From NCBI GenBank assembly GCA_947631365.1, contig CANRLB010000063.1:1-6086 (forward strand): 6,086 nt of DNA. Reading direction: 5' to 3'. The notes under the pieces are model-generated. The model was not told where the DNA came from. It searched no databases and saw only the letters and a list, made by a program, of their open reading frames with translations. Below are positions 1 to 5,524 of the stretch, in pieces; the first letter of the stretch is position 1, and each line of letters starts with the position of its first letter. Origin of the DNA: an uncultured Bacilli bacterium. GTDB lineage: Bacteria > Bacillota_I > Bacilli_A > RF39 > UBA660. The position numbers and the translations under genes are program-made.

Positions 1-10
1 GAAATTCAAC

Positions 11-40
11 TCGACCTAAACCATAAAATTAATTTATAAT
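11..40 (+). promoter_or_regulatory. Putative promoter for the first small gene
   Basis: A perfect -10 box TATAAT lies at 35-40. TCGACC at 11-16 matches the -35 consensus TTGACA at 4 of 6 positions, with an 18-nt spacer. The expected transcription start near 47 leaves a roughly 30-nt T-rich leader before the ribosome binding site at 63-68. The region is so AT-rich that TATAAT can occur by chance, and the -35 is imperfect. Confidence 0.45.
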
Positions 41-62
41 ATACCATATTTTTTTTATTTTT

Positions 63-68
63 AGGAGG
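63..68 (+). promoter_or_regulatory. Ribosome binding site that supports a TTG start
   Basis: AGGAGG sits 8 nt upstream of TTG at 77-79. This strong Shine-Dalgarno match is the main reason to accept a TTG start for the 78-residue protein; no ATG is better placed. Confidence 0.75.
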
Positions 69-76
69 TTTTACCA

Positions 77-313
77 TTGGAATTTAGATTGAATGAATTA
101 AAAAAGCCGGATAAAAGTATAATACCTTTATCTTATCTTGATAAAAGAGAACCAGCAATTCTTACTGAAGATTATGTAGCCGAATTAAATAGAGAAATAT
201 CTTATCGCATTAGAGAATGTGAAACAAGAAATAGCTCTTTAGAAGAGGTGACAATGTATCCCGTAATGGGGCAAAAAGAAACCAAGGGAAACCAAAGAAA
301 GTTAATAAAATAA
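77..313 (+). CDS. Hypothetical small soluble protein (78 aa)
   Basis: I do not recognise this protein. It starts with TTG, supported by an AGGAGG site 8 nt upstream, and ends with TAA. The sequence is highly charged, with Lys/Arg/Glu throughout. It has no signal peptide or membrane segment, so it is probably cytoplasmic. Residues about 30-57 (EDYVAELNREISYRIRECET) look helical and amphipathic, and the last 15 residues are basic. The next gene starts only 11 nt after its stop, with its own AAGGAG site, so the two are very probably co-transcribed and may act together. No function can be assigned from the sequence. Confidence 0.7.
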   Translation: MEFRLNELKKPDKSIIPLSYLDKREPAILTEDYVAELNREISYRIRECETRNSSLEEVTMYPVMGQKETKGNQRKLIK

Positions 314-324
314 AAAGGAGTTTT

Positions 325-828
325 ATGAAAGATAATTGGACTTTAAAAGTCTTTTTCTTAACCTTTGTATTAGCGGTTATCTTTAGTATAGCAGCTAACT
401 ATTTAGGAAGATTTAATAATACAATATTAGTAATTTGTATAATTTCTATTCTTTTAATAGGAATTATTTTTGATATTATTGGGGTTGCTGTGTTAAGTTG
501 TGATGTTAAAGCATTACACTCAAGAGCAAGTCAAAAATTAAAGGGAGCTAAAAAAGCTATTAAACTAACCCAAAATGCTTCGACCGTTTCTTCATTTTGT
601 AATGATGTAGTTGGTGATGTTTGTGGTATTGTAAGTGGTAGTTTAATTACGGTTTTAATAATAAATTTATTTGTTAATAATAATTTATCTTTTTGGAATG
701 TTATTTTTTCTTCAATTTTATCAAGTCTAACGGTAGGGGGTAAAGCAATAGGTAAAAAAATAGCGGTTAAAAATGCTGATCAAATAATTTATACGGTCGG
801 CAAAGTTCTTTCTTTACTAGGAAAATAG
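325..828 (+). CDS. Multi-pass membrane protein, CorB-like family (putative)
   Basis: This is an integral membrane protein of 167 residues. Hydrophobic segments lie at about residues 8-27, 33-57, 98-116 and 122-138, and a basic loop rich in Ala/Lys lies between the second and third (about 60-83). Two segments look conserved: FDIIGVAV at 49-56, and FCNDVVGDVCGIVSG at 91-105, which has two cysteines and two aspartates within the third helix. From memory, short Bacillota proteins with this pattern are often annotated as CorB-like magnesium/cobalt transporters. This protein has no CBS domains and transport has not been shown here, so the label is tentative. The start ATG follows AAGGAG by only 4 nt, which is short. 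It is the second gene of a likely two-gene unit, and no terminator separates it from the next gene. Confidence 0.7.
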   Translation: MKDNWTLKVFFLTFVLAVIFSIAANYLGRFNNTILVICIISILLIGIIFDIIGVAVLSCDVKALHSRASQKLKGAKKAIKLTQNASTVSSFCNDVVGDVCGIVSGSLITVLIINLFVNNNLSFWNVIFSSILSSLTVGGKAIGKKIAVKNADQIIYTVGKVLSLLGK

Positions 829-841
829 TTCATGTTATAAT
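813..841 (+). promoter_or_regulatory. Promoter for the gene starting at 864
   Basis: TTTACT at 813-818 (4 of 6 to the -35 consensus), an exact 17-nt spacer and a perfect TATAAT at 836-841. The predicted start near 848 gives a leader of about 16 nt. The -35 lies inside the 3' end of the upstream membrane-protein gene. The heptamer TACTAGG occurs at 815-821 and again at 841-847, flanking the promoter core. Confidence 0.6.
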
Positions 842-863
842 ACTAGGCACATGGAGGGTTTAT

Positions 864-1346
864 ATGTTAAAAATTGAAACAATTTATACAGATGAGAAAG
901 AAAATAAATTAGGAGTATTAACAAGTTTTTTCGGTGCATCAATGGTTTTAAAAGATGAAAAAGGAAAAGAGGTATCTGGTAAATATATTGGTATGATTGA
1001 TCTAGGTGATGATCATTATGCCGTAAGTATTATTGAAAGTCATTTAAATTATTTAAGTAATCCATCGGTTGAAACATTAAATAATGGTGATTATGAAATT
1101 ATAGATGATATAAAATGGGGTATAATGCGTTTAGCAAGAGATAAAAAAGGTAGGGTTATTCCTTATCGTGAGGTAATGATTACTCCATATATTTATAATC
1201 ATATTAGCCCTAATAATACTAAAACAGCCACTGTATCCAAAGATGGATTTTATACTTATGTTGAGTTAGATAGAGAAAAATCTAATTATGGTCTTGAATT
1301 AGTACCTTGTGTATTAACTAGGGCAACTTGTTTTGATACTAAATAA
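864..1346 (+). CDS. Hypothetical protein, 160 aa, probably the truncated front part of a 232-codon gene
   Basis: I do not recognise the family. The start ATG follows GGAGGG (853-858) by 5 nt and lies downstream of a good promoter. The protein is soluble-looking, with alternating short hydrophobic stretches suggesting a beta-rich fold. It has no signal peptide and no membrane segment. Notable stretches are KYIGMIDLGDDHYAVSIIES at about 40-59 and KWGIMRLARDKKGRVIPYRE at about 84-103. It ends at TAA (1344-1346), but the same frame stays open for 71 more codons with normal codon use and protein-like composition. The 160-aa product is therefore probably incomplete relative to the ancestral protein. 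The alternatives are a real short protein, or a sequence error at the stop. Confidence 0.65.
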   Translation: MLKIETIYTDEKENKLGVLTSFFGASMVLKDEKGKEVSGKYIGMIDLGDDHYAVSIIESHLNYLSNPSVETLNNGDYEIIDDIKWGIMRLARDKKGRVIPYREVMITPYIYNHISPNNTKTATVSKDGFYTYVELDREKSNYGLELVPCVLTRATCFDTK

Positions 1347-1562
1347 GCTGATTTTGCTGAATGTGAATATAACGGAGTTACTGGGTATTTGCCTCGTATA
1401 AAAAGAGGTGCTAATATTTTACCAACAACAGAATTACTAGAAGAAAAAGAAGCTATGGAATTATCGAAGTTGCCTTTCCGGGATAGAAGACTTGCTTTAT
1501 ATGATTTAGAATCAAAAAAATCACAAGAATCTTTTGGTTCAAAATTAATGATAAAACGATAA
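1347..1562 (+). pseudogene. In-frame continuation of the 864 gene after a TAA
   Basis: Directly after the TAA at 1344-1346 the same reading frame runs for 71 sense codons, beginning ADFAECEYNGVTGYLPRIK and ending SFGSKLMIKR. It stops at TAA followed immediately by TGA (1560-1565). The terminator hairpin starts about 25 nt later, exactly where a gene should end. There is no ATG near its beginning. A TTG at 1389 with GGAG 11 nt upstream is the only weak restart candidate. The best reading is the C-terminal third of the preceding gene, separated by a single nonsense codon. AAA, GAA, CAA, TTA or TCA could each give TAA by one base change. Confidence 0.65.
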
Positions 1563-1587
1563 TGAGTAAGAAATTTTTGATAAAATA

Positions 1588-1617
1588 AAAAATAGTCATG
1601 CGACTATTTTTCTTTTA
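1588..1617. terminator. Bidirectional terminator between converging genes
   Basis: The inverted repeat AAAAATAGTC (1588-1597) and GACTATTTTT (1602-1611) forms a 10-bp stem with loop ATGC. It is flanked by T-rich sequence on both strands (CTTTTATTT to the right, and TTATTTTATC reading leftward on the minus strand). It can end the plus-strand gene at 864 and the minus-strand DUF378 gene, whose TAG stop (1604-1606) lies inside the stem. Confidence 0.8.
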
Positions 1618-1810
1618 TTTCAAAATGGTTAAATAGTATTCCAACATTTATTAAACCACATATACCAACAATAGCATAAACAATTTTAGGGAGCATTGAT
1701 GCTTCACCAAATAAAGATTCAACTAGGTTAAAATCAAAGAAACCAATTAATCCCCAGTTTATTGCTCCGATGATTGTAAATATTAATGTTGTTTTTTGAA
1801 ATGTTTCCAT
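1604..1810 (-). CDS. DUF378 family small membrane protein
   Basis: This 68-residue protein matches the DUF378 family, which includes B. subtilis YuzA. It has two membrane helices at about residues 8-25 and 42-60. The characteristic pattern is TIIGAINWGLIGFFDFNLVE in the first half, then a short loop with LFGE and a second helix IVYAIVGICGLINVG. Length and layout are typical and the gene is complete. The family has no established biochemical role; it is a small integral membrane protein of the cytoplasmic membrane. The start ATG follows AAAGGTGAG (1817-1825 on the minus strand) by 6 nt. It is the only minus-strand gene here, diverging from the lipoprotein gene and converging on the interrupted gene. 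Confidence 0.9.
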   Translation of the reverse strand: METFQKTTLIFTIIGAINWGLIGFFDFNLVESLFGEASMLPKIVYAIVGICGLINVGILFNHFEIKEK

Positions 1811-1918
1811 AAATCACTCACCTTTATACTACTATTATGGAAGATTTTTTTTATATTATACATGAATATTTATAAGTTATACTAAATATATTTTAATTAG
1901 AAAAGGACGTGTGGTAAT
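1811..1918. promoter_or_regulatory. Divergent intergenic region with weak promoter-like boxes
   Basis: This 108-bp spacer must hold the start signals of both the DUF378 gene and the lipoprotein gene. On the minus strand a perfect TATAAT lies at 1855-1860. On the plus strand TATACT lies at 1878-1883. Neither has a convincing -35 at 16-18 nt. The region is almost entirely A/T, so these assignments are weak. Confidence 0.35.
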
Positions 1919-2959
1919 TTGAAAAAATTGGTAGTATTAATTGGTATGATGATGATATTTTTGTGTGGATGTGGTAAAAGTAATCCGGAGGATGTAGTTA
2001 AAGATTTTAAAAATAATGTCAAAAATGCTAAATCTTATAAGGCAACCGGTAATATGGAAATTAGCAATGATGAAGAAACTTTTACATATAGTTTAGAAAG
2101 CTATTATTTGAAAGATGATTATTATAAAGTTATCTTAGTAAATCAAACTAACAATCATGAACAAATAATTCTAAAAAATGGCGAAGATATCTATGTCATA
2201 ACACCAGCATTAAATAAAAGTTTTAAATTTCAAAGTGATTGGCCAGGATCATCAAGTCAAGCCTATCTTTTAGGAAGTCTAATTAAAGATATCGAAAATG
2301 ATAGCAAATATGAAGTAACTGATAATGAAGATGGTTATATTATAAAAACTAAAGTAAATTATCCCAATAATAATGAACTTAGTTATCAAAAAATATATTT
2401 AAATAATAAGAAAATACCTGAAAAGATAGAAGTTTATAATAATAATGATATCGTTAAAATTAAAGTTAATTTTGATAAAATTGATTTAAAAGCTGGCTTA
2501 AAAGAAAATGATTTCAAATTAGAAGATTATATTAAAGAAGAAGAACCTAAAGAAAATTGCAAAGAAGAAGAAAATTGTAAAACAGATGATAAATCTAAAG
2601 AAACTGCCACGATTGAAGATATAATCTATCCATTATACATACCTAGCAATACTTATTTAACTAGTTCAGAAAAAGTTGATACTGATAATGGAAATAGGGT
2701 AATTCTTACCTTTAGTGGAGAAAAAAATTTTGTATTAATCGAAGAAAAAACTTTTTCTCCAAGTACGATGGAAATAGTTCCTGTCTATGGTGAACCACTT
2801 TTATTAAGTGAAACTGTGGGAGCTTTAAGTGCAAATAGTTTAAGCTGGGATGTTAATAATATGTCATATTATTTAGCAAGTACTGAACTTACGCCAGCCG
2901 AGATGCAATTAATAGCAAATTCATTGGGTAATGAAACTTTAGTATCAAATACTAAATAG
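1919..2959 (+). CDS. Two-domain lipoprotein with LolA-like N-terminal domain
   Basis: This 346-residue protein starts with a lipoprotein signal peptide: MKK, a hydrophobic core, then the lipobox L15-C16-G17-C18. It should be anchored outside the cytoplasmic membrane through Cys18. Residues about 22-200 are beta-rich and resemble the LolA-like/GerS-type lipoproteins of Bacillota (phrases such as AKSYKATGNMEI, IYVITPALNKSFKFQSDWPG, YQKIYLNNKKIPEKIEVYN). An acidic, Lys-rich linker (about 204-232) contains the repeat ENCKEE/ENCKTD with Cys214 and Cys220. A second domain (about 233-346) may be of the DUF4367 type. In a single-membrane cell a LolA-like fold probably binds a lipid or protein rather than shuttling lipoproteins. 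The TTG start has AAAGGA 11 nt upstream, a long spacing, but it is the only start giving the signal peptide. A terminator follows. Confidence 0.75.
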   Translation: MKKLVVLIGMMMIFLCGCGKSNPEDVVKDFKNNVKNAKSYKATGNMEISNDEETFTYSLESYYLKDDYYKVILVNQTNNHEQIILKNGEDIYVITPALNKSFKFQSDWPGSSSQAYLLGSLIKDIENDSKYEVTDNEDGYIIKTKVNYPNNNELSYQKIYLNNKKIPEKIEVYNNNDIVKIKVNFDKIDLKAGLKENDFKLEDYIKEEEPKENCKEEENCKTDDKSKETATIEDIIYPLYIPSNTYLTSSEKVDTDNGNRVILTFSGEKNFVLIEEKTFSPSTMEIVPVYGEPLLLSETVGALSANSLSWDVNNMSYYLASTELTPAEMQLIANSLGNETLVSNTK

Positions 2960-2982
2960 AACACATAGCAATATGTGTTTTT
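2960..2982 (+). terminator. Terminator of the lipoprotein gene
   Basis: A perfect 8-bp stem AACACATA / TATGTGTT with loop GCAA is followed by TTT. It begins immediately after the TAG stop at 2957-2959. The short T-tract makes it moderate in strength. Confidence 0.75.
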
Positions 2983-3029
2983 AAATTATATAATCTCTAC
3001 TATAAATATTGTCATTTTATTAAATTAAG

Positions 3030-3058
3030 TTGCTTTTATAATCTAATTTGGTTATAAT
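3030..3058 (+). promoter_or_regulatory. Promoter for the single-pass membrane protein gene
   Basis: TTGCTT at 3030-3035 (3 of 6 to the -35 consensus), an exact 17-nt spacer and a perfect TATAAT at 3053-3058. The expected start is near 3065, 16 nt before the ATG at 3081. A second TATAAT at 3037-3042 has only a poorly spaced TTGTCA (3009-3014, 22-nt gap). Confidence 0.55.
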
Positions 3059-3068
3059 AAAAAGCGAA

Positions 3069-3080
3069 AGAGGTTTTATA
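3069..3080 (+). promoter_or_regulatory. Ribosome binding site that decides the start at 3081
   Basis: AGAGG at 3069-3073 is 7 nt before ATG 3081. The upstream in-frame ATG at 3048 has no such site and overlaps the -10 region, so the extra 11 residues are unlikely to be translated. Confidence 0.65.
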
Positions 3081-3638
3081 ATGAGTAAAAAAATTGCAAA
3101 AGAAAATCCAATAATTAAAAGTAAAAATGCTAAAGGAATAAAAGGAAATTCTAGTGAAGAAAATAGCGAAATAAAAAAATTTATTATTATAATAATTGTT
3201 TTAGCTCTTTTAGTTGGAGCTGTATATGGTCTTACTTTACTTTTTAGTAACGATAAAGAAGAATATACTTTTGTACCAACTAAAGGCGAAATAAATTATG
3301 ATAAGGTAATTGTCGGAACAATATTAAATAGACCGGAAAAAGAATATTTTGTTATGGTTTATGATAGTACCAATGAAGATGCAGCTAAATATGATGGCTT
3401 AATTTCTCAACATATGTCTAAATCTAGCGAAAAAAATTATATAAATATTTATTATTGTGATTTAAATAATAAATTAAATAAGGATTATTATAATGTAAAC
3501 AATGATAACAAAAGTAATAAAAAAGCTAAAGAAGTTAGTGAATTTGACTTTGGTGATTTGACTCTTCTACATATTAAAAATGGAAAGATAACTGAATATC
3601 TTGAAGATTACAAAACTATACAAGAAAAGTTAAAGTAA
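3081..3638 (+). CDS. Single-pass membrane protein, possible thioredoxin-like outer domain
   Basis: This 185-residue protein has a basic, disordered N-terminus (about 1-30), one membrane helix at about 34-55 (KKFIIIIIVLALLVGAVYG) and an outer domain from about 62 to 185. The outer domain runs beta strand YFVMVYDS (89-96), helix, strand NYINIYYCDLN (119-129), a Lys/Asn-rich insertion (about 130-152), strand GDLTLLHIKNGKI (158-170) and a final helix. This order and the LTLLHIKNGK ending resemble the thioredoxin fold. The CXXC active site is absent, since the first strand runs into DSTNED, and the only cysteine is Cys126. If the fold is right, the role would be binding rather than disulfide exchange. 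I see no specific family match. A longer reading from ATG 3048 adds 11 residues but lacks a ribosome binding site. It has its own promoter and terminator. Confidence 0.75.
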   Translation: MSKKIAKENPIIKSKNAKGIKGNSSEENSEIKKFIIIIIVLALLVGAVYGLTLLFSNDKEEYTFVPTKGEINYDKVIVGTILNRPEKEYFVMVYDSTNEDAAKYDGLISQHMSKSSEKNYINIYYCDLNNKLNKDYYNVNNDNKSNKKAKEVSEFDFGDLTLLHIKNGKITEYLEDYKTIQEKLK

Positions 3639-3661
3639 AGCATATATTGCTTTCTTTTTTT
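3637..3661 (+). terminator. Terminator after the single-pass membrane protein gene
   Basis: Stem AAAGCA (3637-3642) / TGCTTT (3648-3653), loop TATAT, followed by C and seven Ts. The 5' arm begins inside the TAA stop codon (3636-3638). Confidence 0.75.
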
Positions 3662-3662
3662 A

Positions 3663-3690
3663 TTTGGGCATGATAAAATTATTTTATGAT
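3663..3690 (+). promoter_or_regulatory. Possible promoter for the S41 protease gene
   Basis: TATGAT at 3685-3690 (5 of 6) has TTTGGG/TTGGGC about 15-16 nt upstream. An alternative is the extended -10 TGATAAAAT at 3671-3679. One of the two probably serves the gene, since a terminator separates it from its upstream neighbour, but the sequence does not decide which. Confidence 0.35.
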
Positions 3691-3706
3691 AACAGGATGT
3701 GATTAA

Positions 3707-4861
3707 ATGATTAAATCAAAAGGTTTTGGCCTAATAAGCGTTATTATAATAATGATAATTACTTCAATAGTATCAGGTATTACCACTGGGGTAATAATGC
3801 TTAATAATAATGATATTCAAATGAATAATTATTCTGATGATAAAGATTTAAAAGAATTTATAGAAGTATATGAAGTTCTTTTATCTAAATATTATGATAG
3901 TATTGATAAAAAAGGAATGTTAGAAGCTGCTGAAAATGGTATGTTAGATTTTTTGGGAGATAAGTATACAACATATTTAGAAAGCGATGAATATCAAGAA
4001 ATAGTAGATGAATTAGCAAAAACTTATATGGGTATAGGAATAGAGATTGAAGGTAGAAAAATAGTATCTTTTATTGAAAATTCTCCAGCTTTAAAAAGTG
4101 GTATGATGGTAGGAGATTATCTTACAAAAATAAATGGTATTAATGTGGAAAATTTAAATAGTGAACAAATTGGATTATTAATTAAAAATGATAAATCGGA
4201 ATATGTAGATATTGAAGTTTTGCGGAATAATAATTTACTATCTTTTCGAATCAAAAAAGAAAAATTAATTAATAAGGTTATAAATTATCATCTTTTAGAT
4301 AACACTTCTATTGGATATCTATATATAAAGAATTTTGCAGAAAATTTAGATGAACAAGTTAATAATGCTTTAAAGGAATTAGAAAGTAATGGCATGACAT
4401 CTCTTATTATTGATTTAAGAGGTAATGGTGGTGGTTATTTACAAGCTGCTGAAAAAACGTCTTCTTTATTTTTAGAAGAAGGTAAAATAATATATTCTTT
4501 AAAAAGTAATAGCCAAGAGGTTACTTATAAAGATAAAACTAAAGAAAAAAAGAGTTATCCAATTATGATATTAATCGATAATAATACGGCTTCTGCTGCA
4601 GAGATTTTAGCTGCGGCATTAAAAGAGAGTTATAATGCTACAATAGTTGGTACTAAAAGTTATGGTAAAGGGAAAGTACAAGAGGTAATTAAATTAGAAA
4701 ATGGTGATTCAGTTAAAACAACATCAGCAAAATGGTATACGCCAAATGGAATTTGTATAGATGGCTTGGGCATAACACCTGATTATTATGAAGCATATAG
4801 TAACTATGGCATATATAATGATACTCAATTAGCTAAAGCGGTAGAACTTTTGACGACTTAA
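3707..4861 (+). CDS. S41 family C-terminal processing protease (CtpA/CtpB type)
   Basis: This is a serine protease of the carboxy-terminal processing (S41A) family. One N-terminal membrane helix lies at about residues 7-31, with the protease outside the membrane. A helical region with the family signature GDKYTTYLESDEY lies at about 84-96, and a PDZ domain at about 107-187 (MGIGIEIE at 108, NSPALKSGM at 125-133). The peptidase core has LRGNGGG at 237-243 and the nucleophile Ser296 in TASAAEILAAAL. Lys321 and Gln325 follow in SYGKGKVQE. The Ser to Lys gap of 25 and Lys to Gln gap of 4 match B. subtilis CtpB (Ser309/Lys334/Gln338), so all catalytic residues are present. At 384 residues it is shorter than CtpB (about 480) and ends soon after the core, apparently lacking a C-terminal peptidoglycan-binding domain. 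ATG 3707 has AGGA 9 nt upstream. Substrates are unknown. It is a stand-alone unit. Confidence 0.95.
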   Translation: MIKSKGFGLISVIIIMIITSIVSGITTGVIMLNNNDIQMNNYSDDKDLKEFIEVYEVLLSKYYDSIDKKGMLEAAENGMLDFLGDKYTTYLESDEYQEIVDELAKTYMGIGIEIEGRKIVSFIENSPALKSGMMVGDYLTKINGINVENLNSEQIGLLIKNDKSEYVDIEVLRNNNLLSFRIKKEKLINKVINYHLLDNTSIGYLYIKNFAENLDEQVNNALKELESNGMTSLIIDLRGNGGGYLQAAEKTSSLFLEEGKIIYSLKSNSQEVTYKDKTKEKKSYPIMILIDNNTASAAEILAAALKESYNATIVGTKSYGKGKVQEVIKLENGDSVKTTSAKWYTPNGICIDGLGITPDYYEAYSNYGIYNDTQLAKAVELLTT

Positions 4862-4878
4862 TTGCTAAGCCGTTTTTT
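4853..4878 (+). terminator. Terminator of the S41 protease gene
   Basis: Arms ACGACTTA (4853-4860) and TAAGCCGT (4866-4873) pair with one A-C mismatch around loop ATTGC, then a T run to 4878. The 5' arm contains the last codons and part of the stop (4859-4861). The -35 box of the next promoter begins 2 nt after the T run. Confidence 0.65.
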
Positions 4879-4879
4879 C

Positions 4880-4908
4880 TTGTTAATCAAAATTATTCAT
4901 AGTATAAT
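4880..4908 (+). promoter_or_regulatory. Promoter for ntdP
   Basis: TTGTTA at 4880-4885 (4 of 6), an exact 17-nt spacer and a perfect TATAAT at 4903-4908. The expected start near 4915 leaves a leader of about 15 nt holding the ribosome binding site AGAAGG. Confidence 0.65.
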
Positions 4909-4929
4909 TTTATTAGAGAAGGTTATAAA

Positions 4930-5463
4930 ATGAAACATGAAGTAGGTGAAAAAATACAAATACATTGTTACAAACATAATGGTAAAATTCACCGTATTTG
5001 GGATGAGTCAGTGGTTTTAGAAGAAACAGATGATTATTTAATATGTGGTAATTATAAAACCAAGGTAATAGAAAATGATGGAAGAAGTCATAGGACAAAG
5101 GAAGTGGCCTTAGTTTTCTTATATAAACATAATTGGTTTAATATTATTGCTCAATTTAAAGATTTTGGTTTATTCTATTATTGTAATATAGCATCTCCAT
5201 ATATTAATGATGAAAATACGATAAAATATATTGATTATGATTTAGATCTTAGAGTATTTCCCGATGGTGGCTATAGAGTGCTAGATAAAAATGAGTATAA
5301 ATATCATAAAAAAATTATGAATTATTCTGACGATTTAGATTTAATAATTAATAAAGAATTGGAAAAATTAATTGAAATGAAAAATAATCATATTGGTCCT
5401 TTTGATGTTAACTTATTAAATAAATATTTAGAACAATATCAAAAAATAATTAATAACGAATAA
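4930..5463 (+). CDS. ntdP: Nucleoside tri/diphosphate phosphatase (DUF402, Ntdp)
   Basis: This cytoplasmic, divalent-metal-dependent phosphatase of the DUF402 family hydrolyses nucleoside tri- and diphosphates. The family includes B. subtilis YgaC and the characterised S. aureus enzyme Ntdp (SA1684). The length of 177 residues is the family norm. The sequence follows YgaC along its whole length: EKIQIHCYKHNG (7-18), HRIWDE (21-26), HNWFNII (67-73), FYYCNIASPY (82-91), KYIDYDLDLRVFPDG (99-113), LDKNEY (118-123), IGPF (155-158). The acidic and Asn residues in the CN..SP and DYDLD segments are those expected to bind metal and phosphate. The start ATG follows AGAAGG (4917-4922) by 7 nt. It has its own promoter and terminator and is the last protein gene before the rRNA operon. 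No truncation or odd residues were seen. Confidence 0.95.
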   Translation: MKHEVGEKIQIHCYKHNGKIHRIWDESVVLEETDDYLICGNYKTKVIENDGRSHRTKEVALVFLYKHNWFNIIAQFKDFGLFYYCNIASPYINDENTIKYIDYDLDLRVFPDGGYRVLDKNEYKYHKKIMNYSDDLDLIINKELEKLIEMKNNHIGPFDVNLLNKYLEQYQKIINNE

Positions 5464-5487
5464 TTTTGCATTATTTGTTATTTTTTT
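5452..5487 (+). terminator. Strong terminator of ntdP ahead of the rRNA operon
   Basis: AATAACGAATAAT (5452-5464) pairs over 13 bp with ATTATTTGTTATT (5470-5482), including one G-T wobble, around loop TTTGC. Five more Ts follow. The stem contains the end of the coding region and the TAA stop (5461-5463). It should insulate ntdP from the rRNA promoter. Confidence 0.85.
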
Positions 5488-5524
5488 CATATAAATATAA
5501 TGTAATATTGGAAATGAAAATGGT

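Noticed and set aside
1344..1562. Frameshift as the cause of the early end of the 864 gene
   Set aside because: The downstream coding part is in the same frame, so a single nonsense codon explains it and no insertion or deletion is needed.
3048..3080. Upstream ATG start for the single-pass membrane protein
   Set aside because: It overlaps the -10 region, lacks a ribosome binding site and would add 11 residues; ATG 3081 with AGAGG 7 nt upstream fits better.
4913..5098. Minus-strand open frame of 61 codons
   Set aside because: It lies antisense inside ntdP, is rich in His/Phe/Tyr as expected from reversed AT-rich coding DNA, and has no ribosome binding site.
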